DNA of 64,000 nt from Desulforamulus aeronauticus DSM 10349 (GTDB taxonomy: Bacteria; Bacillota; Desulfotomaculia; Desulfotomaculales; Desulfotomaculaceae). The stretch is taken from contig NZ_FRAR01000013.1 of NCBI RefSeq assembly GCF_900142375.1, positions 1 through 64,000 of the forward strand, given 5' to 3'. The translations under genes and the position numbers were made by a program. Each line of letters starts with the position of its first letter. The first letter of the stretch is position 1. Shown here one piece after another: positions 8,096-14,821 of the stretch. Below the pieces are notes generated by a model that did not search any database, was not told the DNA's origin, and saw only the letters and a program-made list of their open reading frames with translations.

Positions 8096-8125
8096 TTGAC
8101 ATCCAACTACAAAAAGAGCTATACT
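8096..8125 (+). promoter_or_regulatory. Sigma-A-type promoter of a mini transcription unit
   Basis: TTGACA (8096-8101), an 18-bp spacer and TATACT (8120-8125) are followed by a tiny frame and a strong terminator, giving a transcript of about 125 nt. Confidence 0.75.
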
Positions 8126-8181
8126 ACAAATAACGGATCGCTAAAAAGCTTTCCGTTAAAAGTACCTCTGAAAAGGTGGTG

Positions 8182-8226
8182 ATGCTATTTTATATTTTGG
8201 ATACAATGCTAAAAATCTTTAGGTAG
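8182..8226 (+). CDS. 14-residue leader or toxin-like peptide
   Basis: AAAAGGTGG precedes ATG 8182; the frame encodes MLFYILDTMLKIFR and then TAG. It lies between a consensus promoter (8096) and a terminator (8230), with a 5' hairpin AACGGA/TTCCGTT. The peptide is amphipathic or hydrophobic. The unit could be a small RNA with a nested frame, a type I toxin, or an attenuator leader for 8541. Confidence 0.4.
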   Translation: MLFYILDTMLKIFR

Positions 8227-8229
8227 GTT

Positions 8230-8259
8230 AAGGTATTGTATGGAGCAATACCTTTTTTT
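8230..8259 (+). terminator. Rho-independent terminator
   Basis: A 9-bp perfect stem AAGGTATTG / CAATACCTT with a 7-nt loop is followed by a run of Ts. Confidence 0.88.
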
Positions 8260-8540
8260 GTTGCTATCTAACTAATTATGCAAGATCGTTCCTTGAAAAT
8301 CGAATAGAATAATCTGGAAATGTAGGTAAAAATTTGGAATTAGATACTGCGAATATCAATTCCCTTACCCTAATATAAAACAACAAAGTTAGTATGTCAA
8401 TACTAATTTTATATTGTAAGGTGAATAGAAAATAGGGTGTGAAGCTAGTAATATCAAGGGTTGAGAGGTGTTTTTTTAGAATAAAAACGTATTAAATGGA
8501 AATTTGCAACCAATTAATTAACTTGAATGGAGGAAAATCT
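8260..8540. other. Intergenic region with two hairpins
   Basis: No gene is seen. GGAATTAGATA / TATCAATTCC forms an imperfect stem at about 8336-8362. TTAGTAT / ATACTAA forms a perfect 7-bp hairpin at about 8391-8408, followed by TTTTAT. These may be a leader or terminator of the next gene. Confidence 0.4.
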
Positions 8541-8897
8541 ATGAGTGATTATATATTAGCCTGTGATTATGAAGAATTTGAGCCAGCCACATACAATGGT
8601 GTTTATATGCTGGAATTTGACGAAAACAACGAAAGTAGAGAAGTATTAAGAATCAACACTGGCAATTTCATGGAGGACTATAACCAAATCATAAAACAAT
8701 TTGACCAAGGATTTACTATTTCAAGTTCTATTGTTAATTTTATGGTAGACTTCAAAATAGCAAAACACGATAAACTACAATATGTAGTCCCTCACAGGAA
8801 GTATAGCAACATTATAAGCGGAGTAAAATTAGTAAAAGAGGATAATATTTCAAAATCTATTAGATTAACTAAAGAACGAGACGAAAAAATATTTTAG
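8541..8897 (+). CDS. Hypothetical phage protein
   Basis: The 118-residue product from ATG 8541 is preceded by ATGGAGGAAAA. The longer frame from 8496 lacks a ribosome site. The sequence MSDYILACDYEEFEP and later SIVNFMVDFKIAKHDK is not a family I know. It is acidic at the N terminus and basic at the C terminus. It precedes the nonsense-interrupted 8940 gene by 42 bases. Confidence 0.6.
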   Translation: MSDYILACDYEEFEPATYNGVYMLEFDENNESREVLRINTGNFMEDYNQIIKQFDQGFTISSSIVNFMVDFKIAKHDKLQYVVPHRKYSNIISGVKLVKEDNISKSIRLTKERDEKIF

Positions 8898-8939
8898 GGA
8901 GTCCCAAAGAAATTTAATAGAGAAAGGTAGATAAAACAG

Positions 8940-9254
8940 ATGACAGATAACGAGAAAAATGATCTAGAACAAATGTGTGAAAAAATGTACGATGCTACGA
9001 TTGAACAAACCAAAAAGAATAAGCAAAAAATTTCCCAAAGATTTAGCAGAGAATTATCGGAGATTAATTATATTCTTTAAAATCTAGAACAAGAAAGAAT
9101 ATATGAAAAAACTGGTGCAAGATGTGATGGCTATCTGGCAAACAATGTAATTAATTTAAGGAAATTAATTGCTGACTTACTGTGGAAGATTGAAAATGAT
9201 GAGAAATCTGATAATGAAAGATTGGGAGAAGCATTAGGAAAAATAAAACTTTAA
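8940..9254 (+). pseudogene. Small helical protein gene split by an in-frame TAA
   Basis: ATG 8940 opens a frame of 46 codons (MTDNEKNDLEQMCEKMYDAT, ending SEINYIL) that hits TAA at 9078-9080. The same frame continues after the stop for another 57 sense codons (NLEQERIYEKTGARC, then NVINLRKLIADLLWKIEN) to TAA 9252-9254. Both parts are Glu/Lys-rich helical sequence, so one 104-residue protein interrupted by a nonsense codon is the simplest reading. Termination at 46 residues followed by chance openness is less likely. Recoding cannot be excluded, but nothing supports it. Confidence 0.6.
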
Positions 9255-9270
9255 CATGTAAATTATAATG

Positions 9271-9298
9271 GGCATGATGGATGGTTTATCATGCCTTT
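9271..9298 (+). terminator. Weak hairpin terminator
   Basis: GGCATGAT / ATCATGCC forms an 8-bp perfect stem with a 9-nt loop, followed by TTTAATCCC. It ends the 8940 unit. Confidence 0.5.
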
Positions 9299-9350
9299 AA
9301 TCCCAGAAACAAACTAAAAGTAATAATAAAATGAGAAAAAGGGATGACAG

Positions 9351-9635
9351 ATGAATATTGGTGATGAAGTATTTGTAACTAGTATGTATGAGATAGAAGG
9401 CGATTATAATAATGATTACAAAATAAGAAAAAAAGCACAGGTTTTAAAAATACCAGGACATATTATTGAAATAGATAAAAATGATACTAATTCTATAAGA
9501 TATCAATTTGGAAGTGCTATTCATGGTGGAGAAATTGGGTTCGATTGTTTTTTAACAAAACAGGAAGCAGAAAATAGAGTTGAAGGATTAAACATTTATT
9601 TTAAACAAAACAATTGTTTAATAGAGGAGTTATAA
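9351..9635 (+). CDS. Hypothetical protein, small beta-barrel-like
   Basis: The 94-residue product starts MNIGDEVFVTSMYEIEGDYN and contains AQVLKIPGHIIEID, the strand pattern of an SH3- or KOW-like small barrel (G-D-x-V at the start). A C-terminal helix begins at TKQEAENRVE. The ribosome site AAAAGGGATG lies just upstream. No specific family is recognised. Confidence 0.5.
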   Translation: MNIGDEVFVTSMYEIEGDYNNDYKIRKKAQVLKIPGHIIEIDKNDTNSIRYQFGSAIHGGEIGFDCFLTKQEAENRVEGLNIYFKQNNCLIEEL

Positions 9636-9693
9636 ATAAATATTAATGGTTTAGGTAATCAGTTATTAAAAAAAATCCTTGCAGACGTTAGAA

Positions 9694-9807
9694 ATGAGTG
9701 CTTGGATAGAGCTATTTATGCAATCCTCTACAACTGATTATCTAAACGGCAAAGAGAAAGAATTTCGAGATGTTCATAGTTATGGAATTTCAATAATGAG
9801 TATTTAA
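9694..9807 (+). pseudogene. Short remnant reading frame
   Basis: The frame beginning MSAWIELFMQSSTTDYLNGK and ending GISIMSI is in good codon style. It is entered from a different frame upstream (GLGNQLLKKILADVRNECLD), as if a longer gene had been frameshifted near an A8 tract at about 9668-9675. There is no RBS at the ATG. Function is unknown. Confidence 0.3.
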
Positions 9808-9856
9808 AGGGTTGTTATAAAGTCCCTTAAAAACGTAGAGAAGGGAGTGATCATAA

Positions 9857-9922
9857 ATGGACGCTAACAGGAACAGGAAGAAGATTACAAGATTCTATAT
9901 TGTCGTTAATGACGTTTATTAA
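9857..9922 (+). CDS. 21-residue basic peptide inside an inverted repeat
   Basis: AAGGGAGTG lies 7 bases before ATG 9857; the peptide is MDANRNRKKITRFYIVVNDV plus Tyr. Its first codons (9858-9879) form one arm of an inverted repeat whose partner is at 9968-9986, so the start region can be sequestered in a long-range hairpin. This layout is seen in type I toxins and leader peptides. The evidence for translation is only the ribosome site. Confidence 0.4.
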   Translation: MDANRNRKKITRFYIVVNDVY

Positions 9923-9986
9923 CTAACCAATATTTAATCTAGTATTAATAATAACTAATATAGCCCATTCCTGTTCCTAGCGTCCA
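9858..9986. repeat. Inverted repeat flanking the 21-residue frame
   Basis: TGGACGCTA and GGAACAGGAA (9858-9879, separated by ACA) pair with TTCCTGTTCC and TAGCGTCCA (9968-9986). This gives 19 paired bases with a 3-base bulge and a loop of about 88 nt. Confidence 0.65.
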
Positions 9987-10016
9987 TAACTAGAAATAGG
10001 CAATGGGAGACTTCTG

Positions 10017-10078
10017 AAACACAGGGGGATCTCTGCCCAATTTTAAGGTAGTAGGTCTAATTCACTGTGTTTTTTTGT
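10017..10078 (+). terminator. Long-loop hairpin with T-run
   Basis: AAACACAG (10017-10024) pairs with CTGTGTTT (10065-10072), with an inner GGG/CCC stem, and is followed by TTTTTGTTT. It probably ends the 9830-10080 transcript. Confidence 0.5.
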
Positions 10079-10191
10079 TTCTTCTGGAAAGGGGTGAGGG
10101 CTGTGTAGAGTTCAAGGGGTTTCAATTGTACATACCATTTTTAACAAATTAAAGGAGGAAATTTATTTTGACTTATAAGGAGAAAATTATC

Positions 10192-10656
10192 ATGACGTAT
10201 GAAGAAGCAATATCAGAACTTAAGGACAACAAAATAATAGGTAGAAGTAATTGGGATGGAAAATTTGTCAGATGTAAAAATAAAGAGTTTGAAGTAATTA
10301 CTCAAAAACAACCTGAGAGTATATCGGAGCAATGGCTCCCTGGTAATGAAGATATTTGGGCTGATGATTGGATTCTAATTGATCCAAACGATATTAAAAG
10401 ATTTCATTTATCAGTAAATCAATTAAAAACCCTTGGAGTTAGCCAAGAGGCCATTAATGAATTGAAAAAGCCGGATACATTGCCTAATTCAACGGAACAA
10501 CCTAGCAACGTACAAAAGATAGTAGATAAATTATTTGGAGGAGATTCAACAAAAATAAAACTAAATTTATCACCTGAAGATATCCTAAAAAATATTCAAA
10601 ACAATATCCAAGTGCCAACATTTGAACAACCACAATTTCCTCAAATTAGGAAATAA
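10192..10656 (+). CDS. Tad2-like (DUF2829-type) domain protein, possible anti-Thoeris
   Basis: The first ~65 residues (MTYEEAISELKDNK, then RSNWDGK, then NEDIWADDWILID) follow the DUF2829 pattern M-T-F-E-E-A...W-N-G-K...D-x-x-A-x-D-W. DUF2829 includes Tad2, a phage protein that sequesters the Thoeris signal molecule. The central strand region normally present is short here, and a C-terminal extension of ~85 residues (KPDTLPNSTEQPSNVQKIVD) is unusual. ATG 10192 has AAGGAG upstream; a TTG at 10168 with AAAGGAGG would add eight residues, so two start signals lie in tandem. Family assignment is by motif recall and is moderate; many DUF2829 proteins have no tested role. Confidence 0.5.
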   Translation: MTYEEAISELKDNKIIGRSNWDGKFVRCKNKEFEVITQKQPESISEQWLPGNEDIWADDWILIDPNDIKRFHLSVNQLKTLGVSQEAINELKKPDTLPNSTEQPSNVQKIVDKLFGGDSTKIKLNLSPEDILKNIQNNIQVPTFEQPQFPQIRK

Positions 10657-10667
10657 GTAATTGCGGA

Positions 10668-10697
10668 TAGCAGCCAGGAGTATGTGCCTGGCTGCTA
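10668..10697 (+). terminator. Strong hairpin without U-tract
   Basis: An 11-bp perfect stem TAGCAGCCAGG / CCTGGCTGCTA with an 8-nt loop is followed by CCCCC rather than Ts. It may be an mRNA-stabilising or processing hairpin. The string AGCAGCCAGG recurs at 14502-14511. Confidence 0.55.
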
Positions 10698-10739
10698 CCC
10701 CCTAACCAAACTATAGAAAATAATATGGAGGAATCTAAT

Positions 10740-11051
10740 ATGTGTAAAAAATGCGATAGAGTAGTTATAGAGATAGAAGAATATAGAAGAAAAATTTCAA
10801 ATTATGCTGATGAATTAAGCAATAATGCTAAAACATTGAGCAAGGATGCAGAAAATTATCAAAAAGCAATGAGCGAATTTAAGAAAATCCAAGACTTTTT
10901 CTTTCAACACAATGAATACTTTGGAAACCATTTGAGAGCATTTGACATGATTTATTCTATATTAACGCCAGAGCAAAAGAAATTTATAGATGCAAAGCTC
11001 AATAATGTTGAAATTAATTTATCACCGAAAAACTTTTACTACTTAAATTAA
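10740..11051 (+). CDS. Coiled-coil hypothetical protein
   Basis: ATG 10740 is preceded by ATGGAGG at good spacing, giving 103 residues starting MCKKCDRVVIEIEEYRRK. A C-x-x-C pair is present at the N terminus, then a long helix (YADELSNNAKTLSKDAENYQ) likely to form a coiled coil. It lies 60 bases upstream of the polymerase-like gene on the same strand and is probably co-transcribed with it. No family is recognised. Confidence 0.55.
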   Translation: MCKKCDRVVIEIEEYRRKISNYADELSNNAKTLSKDAENYQKAMSEFKKIQDFFFQHNEYFGNHLRAFDMIYSILTPEQKKFIDAKLNNVEINLSPKNFYYLN

Positions 11052-11111
11052 GAGTAATAAAAGTTAAGATTAAACAAATTAAATTTAAACAAAGAATTGG
11101 AGGAAACTTTA

Positions 11112-13991
11112 TTGCTAAACAAACAAATACAAATTTATAGTGTCAATGCAAATAGCTTTTATTCGGATAAAGAGAAAAAGTTTTTACATAATGAAGAGAA
11201 GGTAAGCAGAAGAAAAAAATGGTTAGAAATTAAAATGCAGTCTATAGAGCAGTTCACTTTATATTCGTTATTAAAAATGGGATTCAATTGCCCCTTATGT
11301 AATACCAATAAAGAAAATATTAAATATAATTTAACTGACTTTAGACATTTGATTTTCTCAAAAAGACTAAACAAAGACATAAAAAAATATATCAATAAGT
11401 TAATGAAAGATTATAAATACATTATTAAATCAAAAGCATTTAAAACATTATTAAAAAATAACCCAACATATCAAGGCTGTAAAAAGAAACATAACAAACT
11501 AAAGAAGTTACTTGATCAATTAATAGAGAAATATAAAGATGTTCGTATTCTAAATCCTAAAAAGGTATCAAAATACAATATGATTTCTATCTTTGACTCA
11601 TACTTAACTAGAACATTAAACCTCGAATATAACAAACTTACAACTGATTTAATCATCATTAAAATAAAAAAATATTCTATACTTAAACAATTAATTAAAA
11701 GAGGCTGTATTTTCCAAGATGATGTCTATAGTTATTTTACATCTAGTGCTGGTCAAATTAGACAGCAAAAAATAGTCATGATCAAAAAATCTCTTTGGGA
11801 ACAATACAAAAATACTTTGATGTGTGGCCTAACCGAAGAACAAATAAATAATATGGAATTTATAATTGATGGTGAAAAGCATTATGGTTGTAATATTAAT
11901 AAGTACCTAGCCTATCTTGCCCTATGTAATGGGGCTACAGATAAATGGAAAAGTTTTGATATTGATAAAGCAATAGTATTACCTGATTTTGAAACAAAAG
12001 TAGAAGGCGAAGTAGATTATATAGAAAAAAAGTTGGTAACTGAAATCAAAAAGAAAAGGAATAAAGAAGTAGCGAAAATAAATTATTGGGAAATAAATGA
12101 TAAATCTAATAGGAGAACAATGAAAATTTCTATTACCCATTCAGATGGTTGTGGATGGATTCTTCCTAGTGAATCAAGTAAAAACTTTATGGTGCGTTTG
12201 CCCTGGATTAAAGGTTTGCTTACCCCTTGTGACTATTTAACTTGGTGCAAAACTTATAATAACGGAAACTATAAAGTTACTGATATTTATGGTAAGGAAT
12301 GGGACTTGCAAAAAGATGATATAAGATATGTTTTTTTTAAAAGCCAATTCAAAATGTCAAAGTATTATTTGTCATGGGAAGATTATAAAACTAAATTTAA
12401 AGATAATAATTGTCATGCTTCTAAATGTAATGTAGAGCCTGACCAAAATAAGTTTAAAAATAAGCATGTTCCATATCAAATGTGGCAAACACTCTTGTGT
12501 ATGCAAAATTGTGAAATAGATTATTTTACTAAAGATGTTGTTGATTATTTAACAAAAGCATATAATCAAAAAGATTTTATGTTAGATATTTTAGGGGCAA
12601 ATGAGAAGAAAAAGAAGAAAAATTATCTTCAGCAAGCATTAACTATATACCCTGAATTGATTAAAGATCCATTTGTACAAACCAAGTTGTCTAATAAAAT
12701 AAATTCTAAGAAGAAAGAAGCAAAAAGTGGTAAATTCGAGTTAGATAATATAAGGTACACATATTTGCTTCCAGATGTATTCGCATGGATGGAATATAGT
12801 TTAGGTGGAAGAAAATACCCTGTTGGATTATTAAAAAATGGCGAAGTATCTTGTAAATTATATAAAGATGAACCTGAAATAATAGTTAATCGTAACCCTC
12901 ATTTATTTGTCGAATGGGGAATAAGAAACAATGTGGTTGACTATAGAAATGAAAATTGGTTTATTACAAATGGTGTTTATACTAGTTGCCATGATTTAAT
13001 CAGTAAGTTACTAATGTTCGATAACGATGGCGACTTGGCTGTAGTTGGAACAGATAAAAAACTAATAGAAATAGCCAAAAGAAATACAGAGGGGATAGTC
13101 CCTTTGCATTACGAAATGGGTGTTGCTAAACCACAGGAAATTAATTCAGATAATATATATACTTCTCTAGTTTCTGCTTTTAAGTATGGGAACATTGGGG
13201 AGTATAGCAATAAACTAACTAGATTATGGAATAGTAATGAATATGATATAGAAATGATCAAGGTTATTTGTACGATAAATAACTTCAGCATTGATGCAGC
13301 CAAAACATTACTTATGCCTAAAATTAAAGGTGATATGAATAAAAAAATCAATGATGTTGATAAGAAAATTAAATTACCTTACTTCTTTAGATTTGTTAAA
13401 GATAACTATAGGGAGTATGATTTAGAAAAAATAAACAACTCAACAGTAAATAAAATATGCAAAAGAATAGAAGATATCCCATATAAGAAATATGATTATA
13501 GTCAATTTGGTCATTTTCGATATGACAATTTACTTAGAAATAAAAAGATAGAAATTAATCATATAGTTATCAAAGAGTATAAAAGACTCAATCAAGAAAT
13601 GCAAAAATACTTCTATAAAAATACCTCAATGACAAAAGAAGAAATTTCTTCTGCAACGTGGGAAACTCTAAAGTATGAGTTCAATATGTGTTTTGAAGAA
13701 AATAACATTAAATATGAAGATGCAGTAGATATGATTGTTAAGTATGTATATAAAAATAAAAATGAAAGAAAAGGTAGGAAAGAACTATTATTTAATGTCT
13801 TTGGAGATGCAATAGTTCAGAATTTAAAGAGTAATATTGATACTAATTCTATTTTATGCTCCAAATGTAATAAGAGAGTCAAGAGAACATCTAATAGACA
13901 AACAATGTGTGAACATTGTGCTGACGAAGTTAAGAATGAAAGGTCTAAAATTAGTATGAGAAATAGAAGACAAAAGAAAAAAGTTTGTTAA
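11112..13991 (+). CDS. Putative single-subunit two-barrel RNA polymerase (YonO/RdRP superfamily)
   Basis: Start TTG 11112 is chosen because GGAGG lies 8 bases upstream; the product has 959 residues. Key motifs appear in the order of the QDE-1/YonO/crAss-gp66 enzymes: SDGCG (D345-G348) and RLPWIKGLL (K367) of the first double-psi barrel, then RNPHL (R594-L598) and FDNDGDLAVVG (D637-N-D639-G-D641) of the second. After it come YGNIGEYSNKLTRLW and SIDAAKT, matching the NLG-x-x-x-N-x-H...A-V-D...K-T-G helices of RdRPs. The DxDGD triad binds catalytic Mg2+. An N-terminal CPLC and a C-terminal zinc ribbon (C916, C919, C933, C936) complete it. By analogy with YonO of SPbeta it would transcribe phage genes from DNA; RNA-templated or primase activity cannot be excluded. 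The closest relatives were not searched. Confidence 0.78.
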   Translation: MLNKQIQIYSVNANSFYSDKEKKFLHNEEKVSRRKKWLEIKMQSIEQFTLYSLLKMGFNCPLCNTNKENIKYNLTDFRHLIFSKRLNKDIKKYINKLMKDYKYIIKSKAFKTLLKNNPTYQGCKKKHNKLKKLLDQLIEKYKDVRILNPKKVSKYNMISIFDSYLTRTLNLEYNKLTTDLIIIKIKKYSILKQLIKRGCIFQDDVYSYFTSSAGQIRQQKIVMIKKSLWEQYKNTLMCGLTEEQINNMEFIIDGEKHYGCNINKYLAYLALCNGATDKWKSFDIDKAIVLPDFETKVEGEVDYIEKKLVTEIKKKRNKEVAKINYWEINDKSNRRTMKISITHSDGCGWILPSESSKNFMVRLPWIKGLLTPCDYLTWCKTYNNGNYKVTDIYGKEWDLQKDDIRYVFFKSQFKMSKYYLSWEDYKTKFKDNNCHASKCNVEPDQNKFKNKHVPYQMWQTLLCMQNCEIDYFTKDVVDYLTKAYNQKDFMLDILGANEKKKKKNYLQQALTIYPELIKDPFVQTKLSNKINSKKKEAKSGKFELDNIRYTYLLPDVFAWMEYSLGGRKYPVGLLKNGEVSCKLYKDEPEIIVNRNPHLFVEWGIRNNVVDYRNENWFITNGVYTSCHDLISKLLMFDNDGDLAVVGTDKKLIEIAKRNTEGIVPLHYEMGVAKPQEINSDNIYTSLVSAFKYGNIGEYSNKLTRLWNSNEYDIEMIKVICTINNFSIDAAKTLLMPKIKGDMNKKINDVDKKIKLPYFFRFVKDNYREYDLEKINNSTVNKICKRIEDIPYKKYDYSQFGHFRYDNLLRNKKIEINHIVIKEYKRLNQEMQKYFYKNTSMTKEEISSATWETLKYEFNMCFEENNIKYEDAVDMIVKYVYKNKNERKGRKELLFNVFGDAIVQNLKSNIDTNSILCSKCNKRVKRTSNRQTMCEHCADEVKNERSKISMRNRRQKKKVC

Positions 13992-14005
13992 CATTTAGAA
14001 AACCT

Positions 14006-14102
14006 TTATAAACACAATAAATACAATGGTTTATAACTGGTTTTATACCAACTCTAATATAATAAAAACATACTATAAACACTTAATTTACAATGGTTTA
14101 TT
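14006..14102 (+). repeat. Tandem copies of a dyad repeat after the polymerase gene
   Basis: TTATAAAC...CAATGGTTTATAA (14006-14036) and TATAAAC...CAATGGTTTATT (14074-14102) are two copies of a ~30-bp unit 68 bp apart. Each has TATAAAC/GTTTATA arms around an AT-rich centre. They could be iterons, operators or promoters. Confidence 0.5.
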
Positions 14103-14126
14103 AGCATTATTTATATTTTTACACTA

Positions 14127-14184
14127 TGAGAAGGGATATAGGAGCAGTACCTGGATTGCTGCGATTGGACTACATTCCTTCTCA
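14127..14184 (+). ncRNA. Two-tier stem-loop RNA element
   Basis: TGAGAAGG (14127-14134) pairs perfectly with CCTTCTCA (14177-14184). Inside, ATAG/CTAC and GCAG/CTGC extend the stem. It sits upstream of the XRE gene and may be a leader regulatory structure. Confidence 0.45.
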
Positions 14185-14274
14185 CTTAAAAATGTGTAAG
14201 GTAAATAAATAATAAAATTTTTTTACTTAAAAATTTTTTAATATAATTTAGGATTTAAAAAGAGGTGAAGTAGT

Positions 14275-14490
14275 TTGCTAATGACTAGCATAATGAAGGG
14301 TCGTGAGAGGTATATCATATTCCGCAAAAGAAACCGTATTAGGTTAATAGATGTGAGCAGATATTGTGGTTGTTCAGCATCAGCTATAAGTCAATGGGAG
14401 AATAATTTAATCAATCTCTCTGACGAACTAATTGCAAAATACAATGAGTTTATTGAAGAATTTGAAAAGAAACATAAGGTTAGATATTAA
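14275..14490 (+). CDS. XRE-family small HTH regulator
   Basis: The 71-residue product contains one helix-turn-helix: FRKRNRIRLIDVSRYCGCSA, then SAISQWENN, with the S-x-W-E signature of Cro/CI-type proteins. A short acidic/basic C-terminal helix (IEEFEKKHKVRY) follows. The first start, TTG 14275, lies 6 bases after AGAGGTGAAG; ATG 14281 is an alternative. It stands alone between the polymerase and helicase genes and is too short to hold a dimerisation or peptidase domain, so it is Cro-like rather than a full CI repressor. Confidence 0.75.
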   Translation: MLMTSIMKGRERYIIFRKRNRIRLIDVSRYCGCSASAISQWENNLINLSDELIAKYNEFIEEFEKKHKVRY

Positions 14491-14491
14491 C

Positions 14492-14672
14492 CCTGGGTAT
14501 CAGCAGCCAGGTTAATATAATGCAATTTCGCTCTTAACATAATATCATTGGTTATGTTGCCAGATACATGCAGGGTCGGAACCTGCCTCCTCCAAAACAA
14601 AGCTTATCTGGATGAGCTATGGGAATTTATACATAGCAGGGGTATTGCAAATTAGTAATACCTTTGATTTCT
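14492..14672 (+). ncRNA. Candidate structured non-coding RNA (five hairpins)
   Basis: No reading frame is supported here, but five stems occur in 180 bases: CCTGG/CCAGG (14492-14511), AACATAA/TTATGTT (14536-14558), CCAGATA/TATCTGG (14560-14611) enclosing GCAGG/CCTGC with loop GTCGGAA, CTATG/CATAG (14617-14636), and GGTATT/AATACC (14641-14662) followed by TTTGATTT as a possible terminator. The inner hairpin GCAGG-GTCGGAA-CCTGC resembles a tRNA T-arm, but no tRNA can be folded. It lies between the XRE and helicase genes. The class is not recognised. Confidence 0.5.
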
Positions 14673-14821
14673 AAATAAAAAGGAACGTCTAGGATGACGC
14701 ACCTTAGAACTATATATTTTTGGCGTGAATCAATAAAACTCCTGACGTTAATATATCATTATGGAAAATCAATTGTCAATGAAAAATTGAACCGAATTAA
14801 ATAAGAAAAAGAAAGGGCTAA

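Noticed and set aside
14560-14611. Possible tRNA or tmRNA end (GCAGG-GTCGGAA-CCTGC plus CTCCTCCA)
   Set aside because: No matching 5' acceptor strand, D-arm or anticodon arm can be found within 100 bases upstream.
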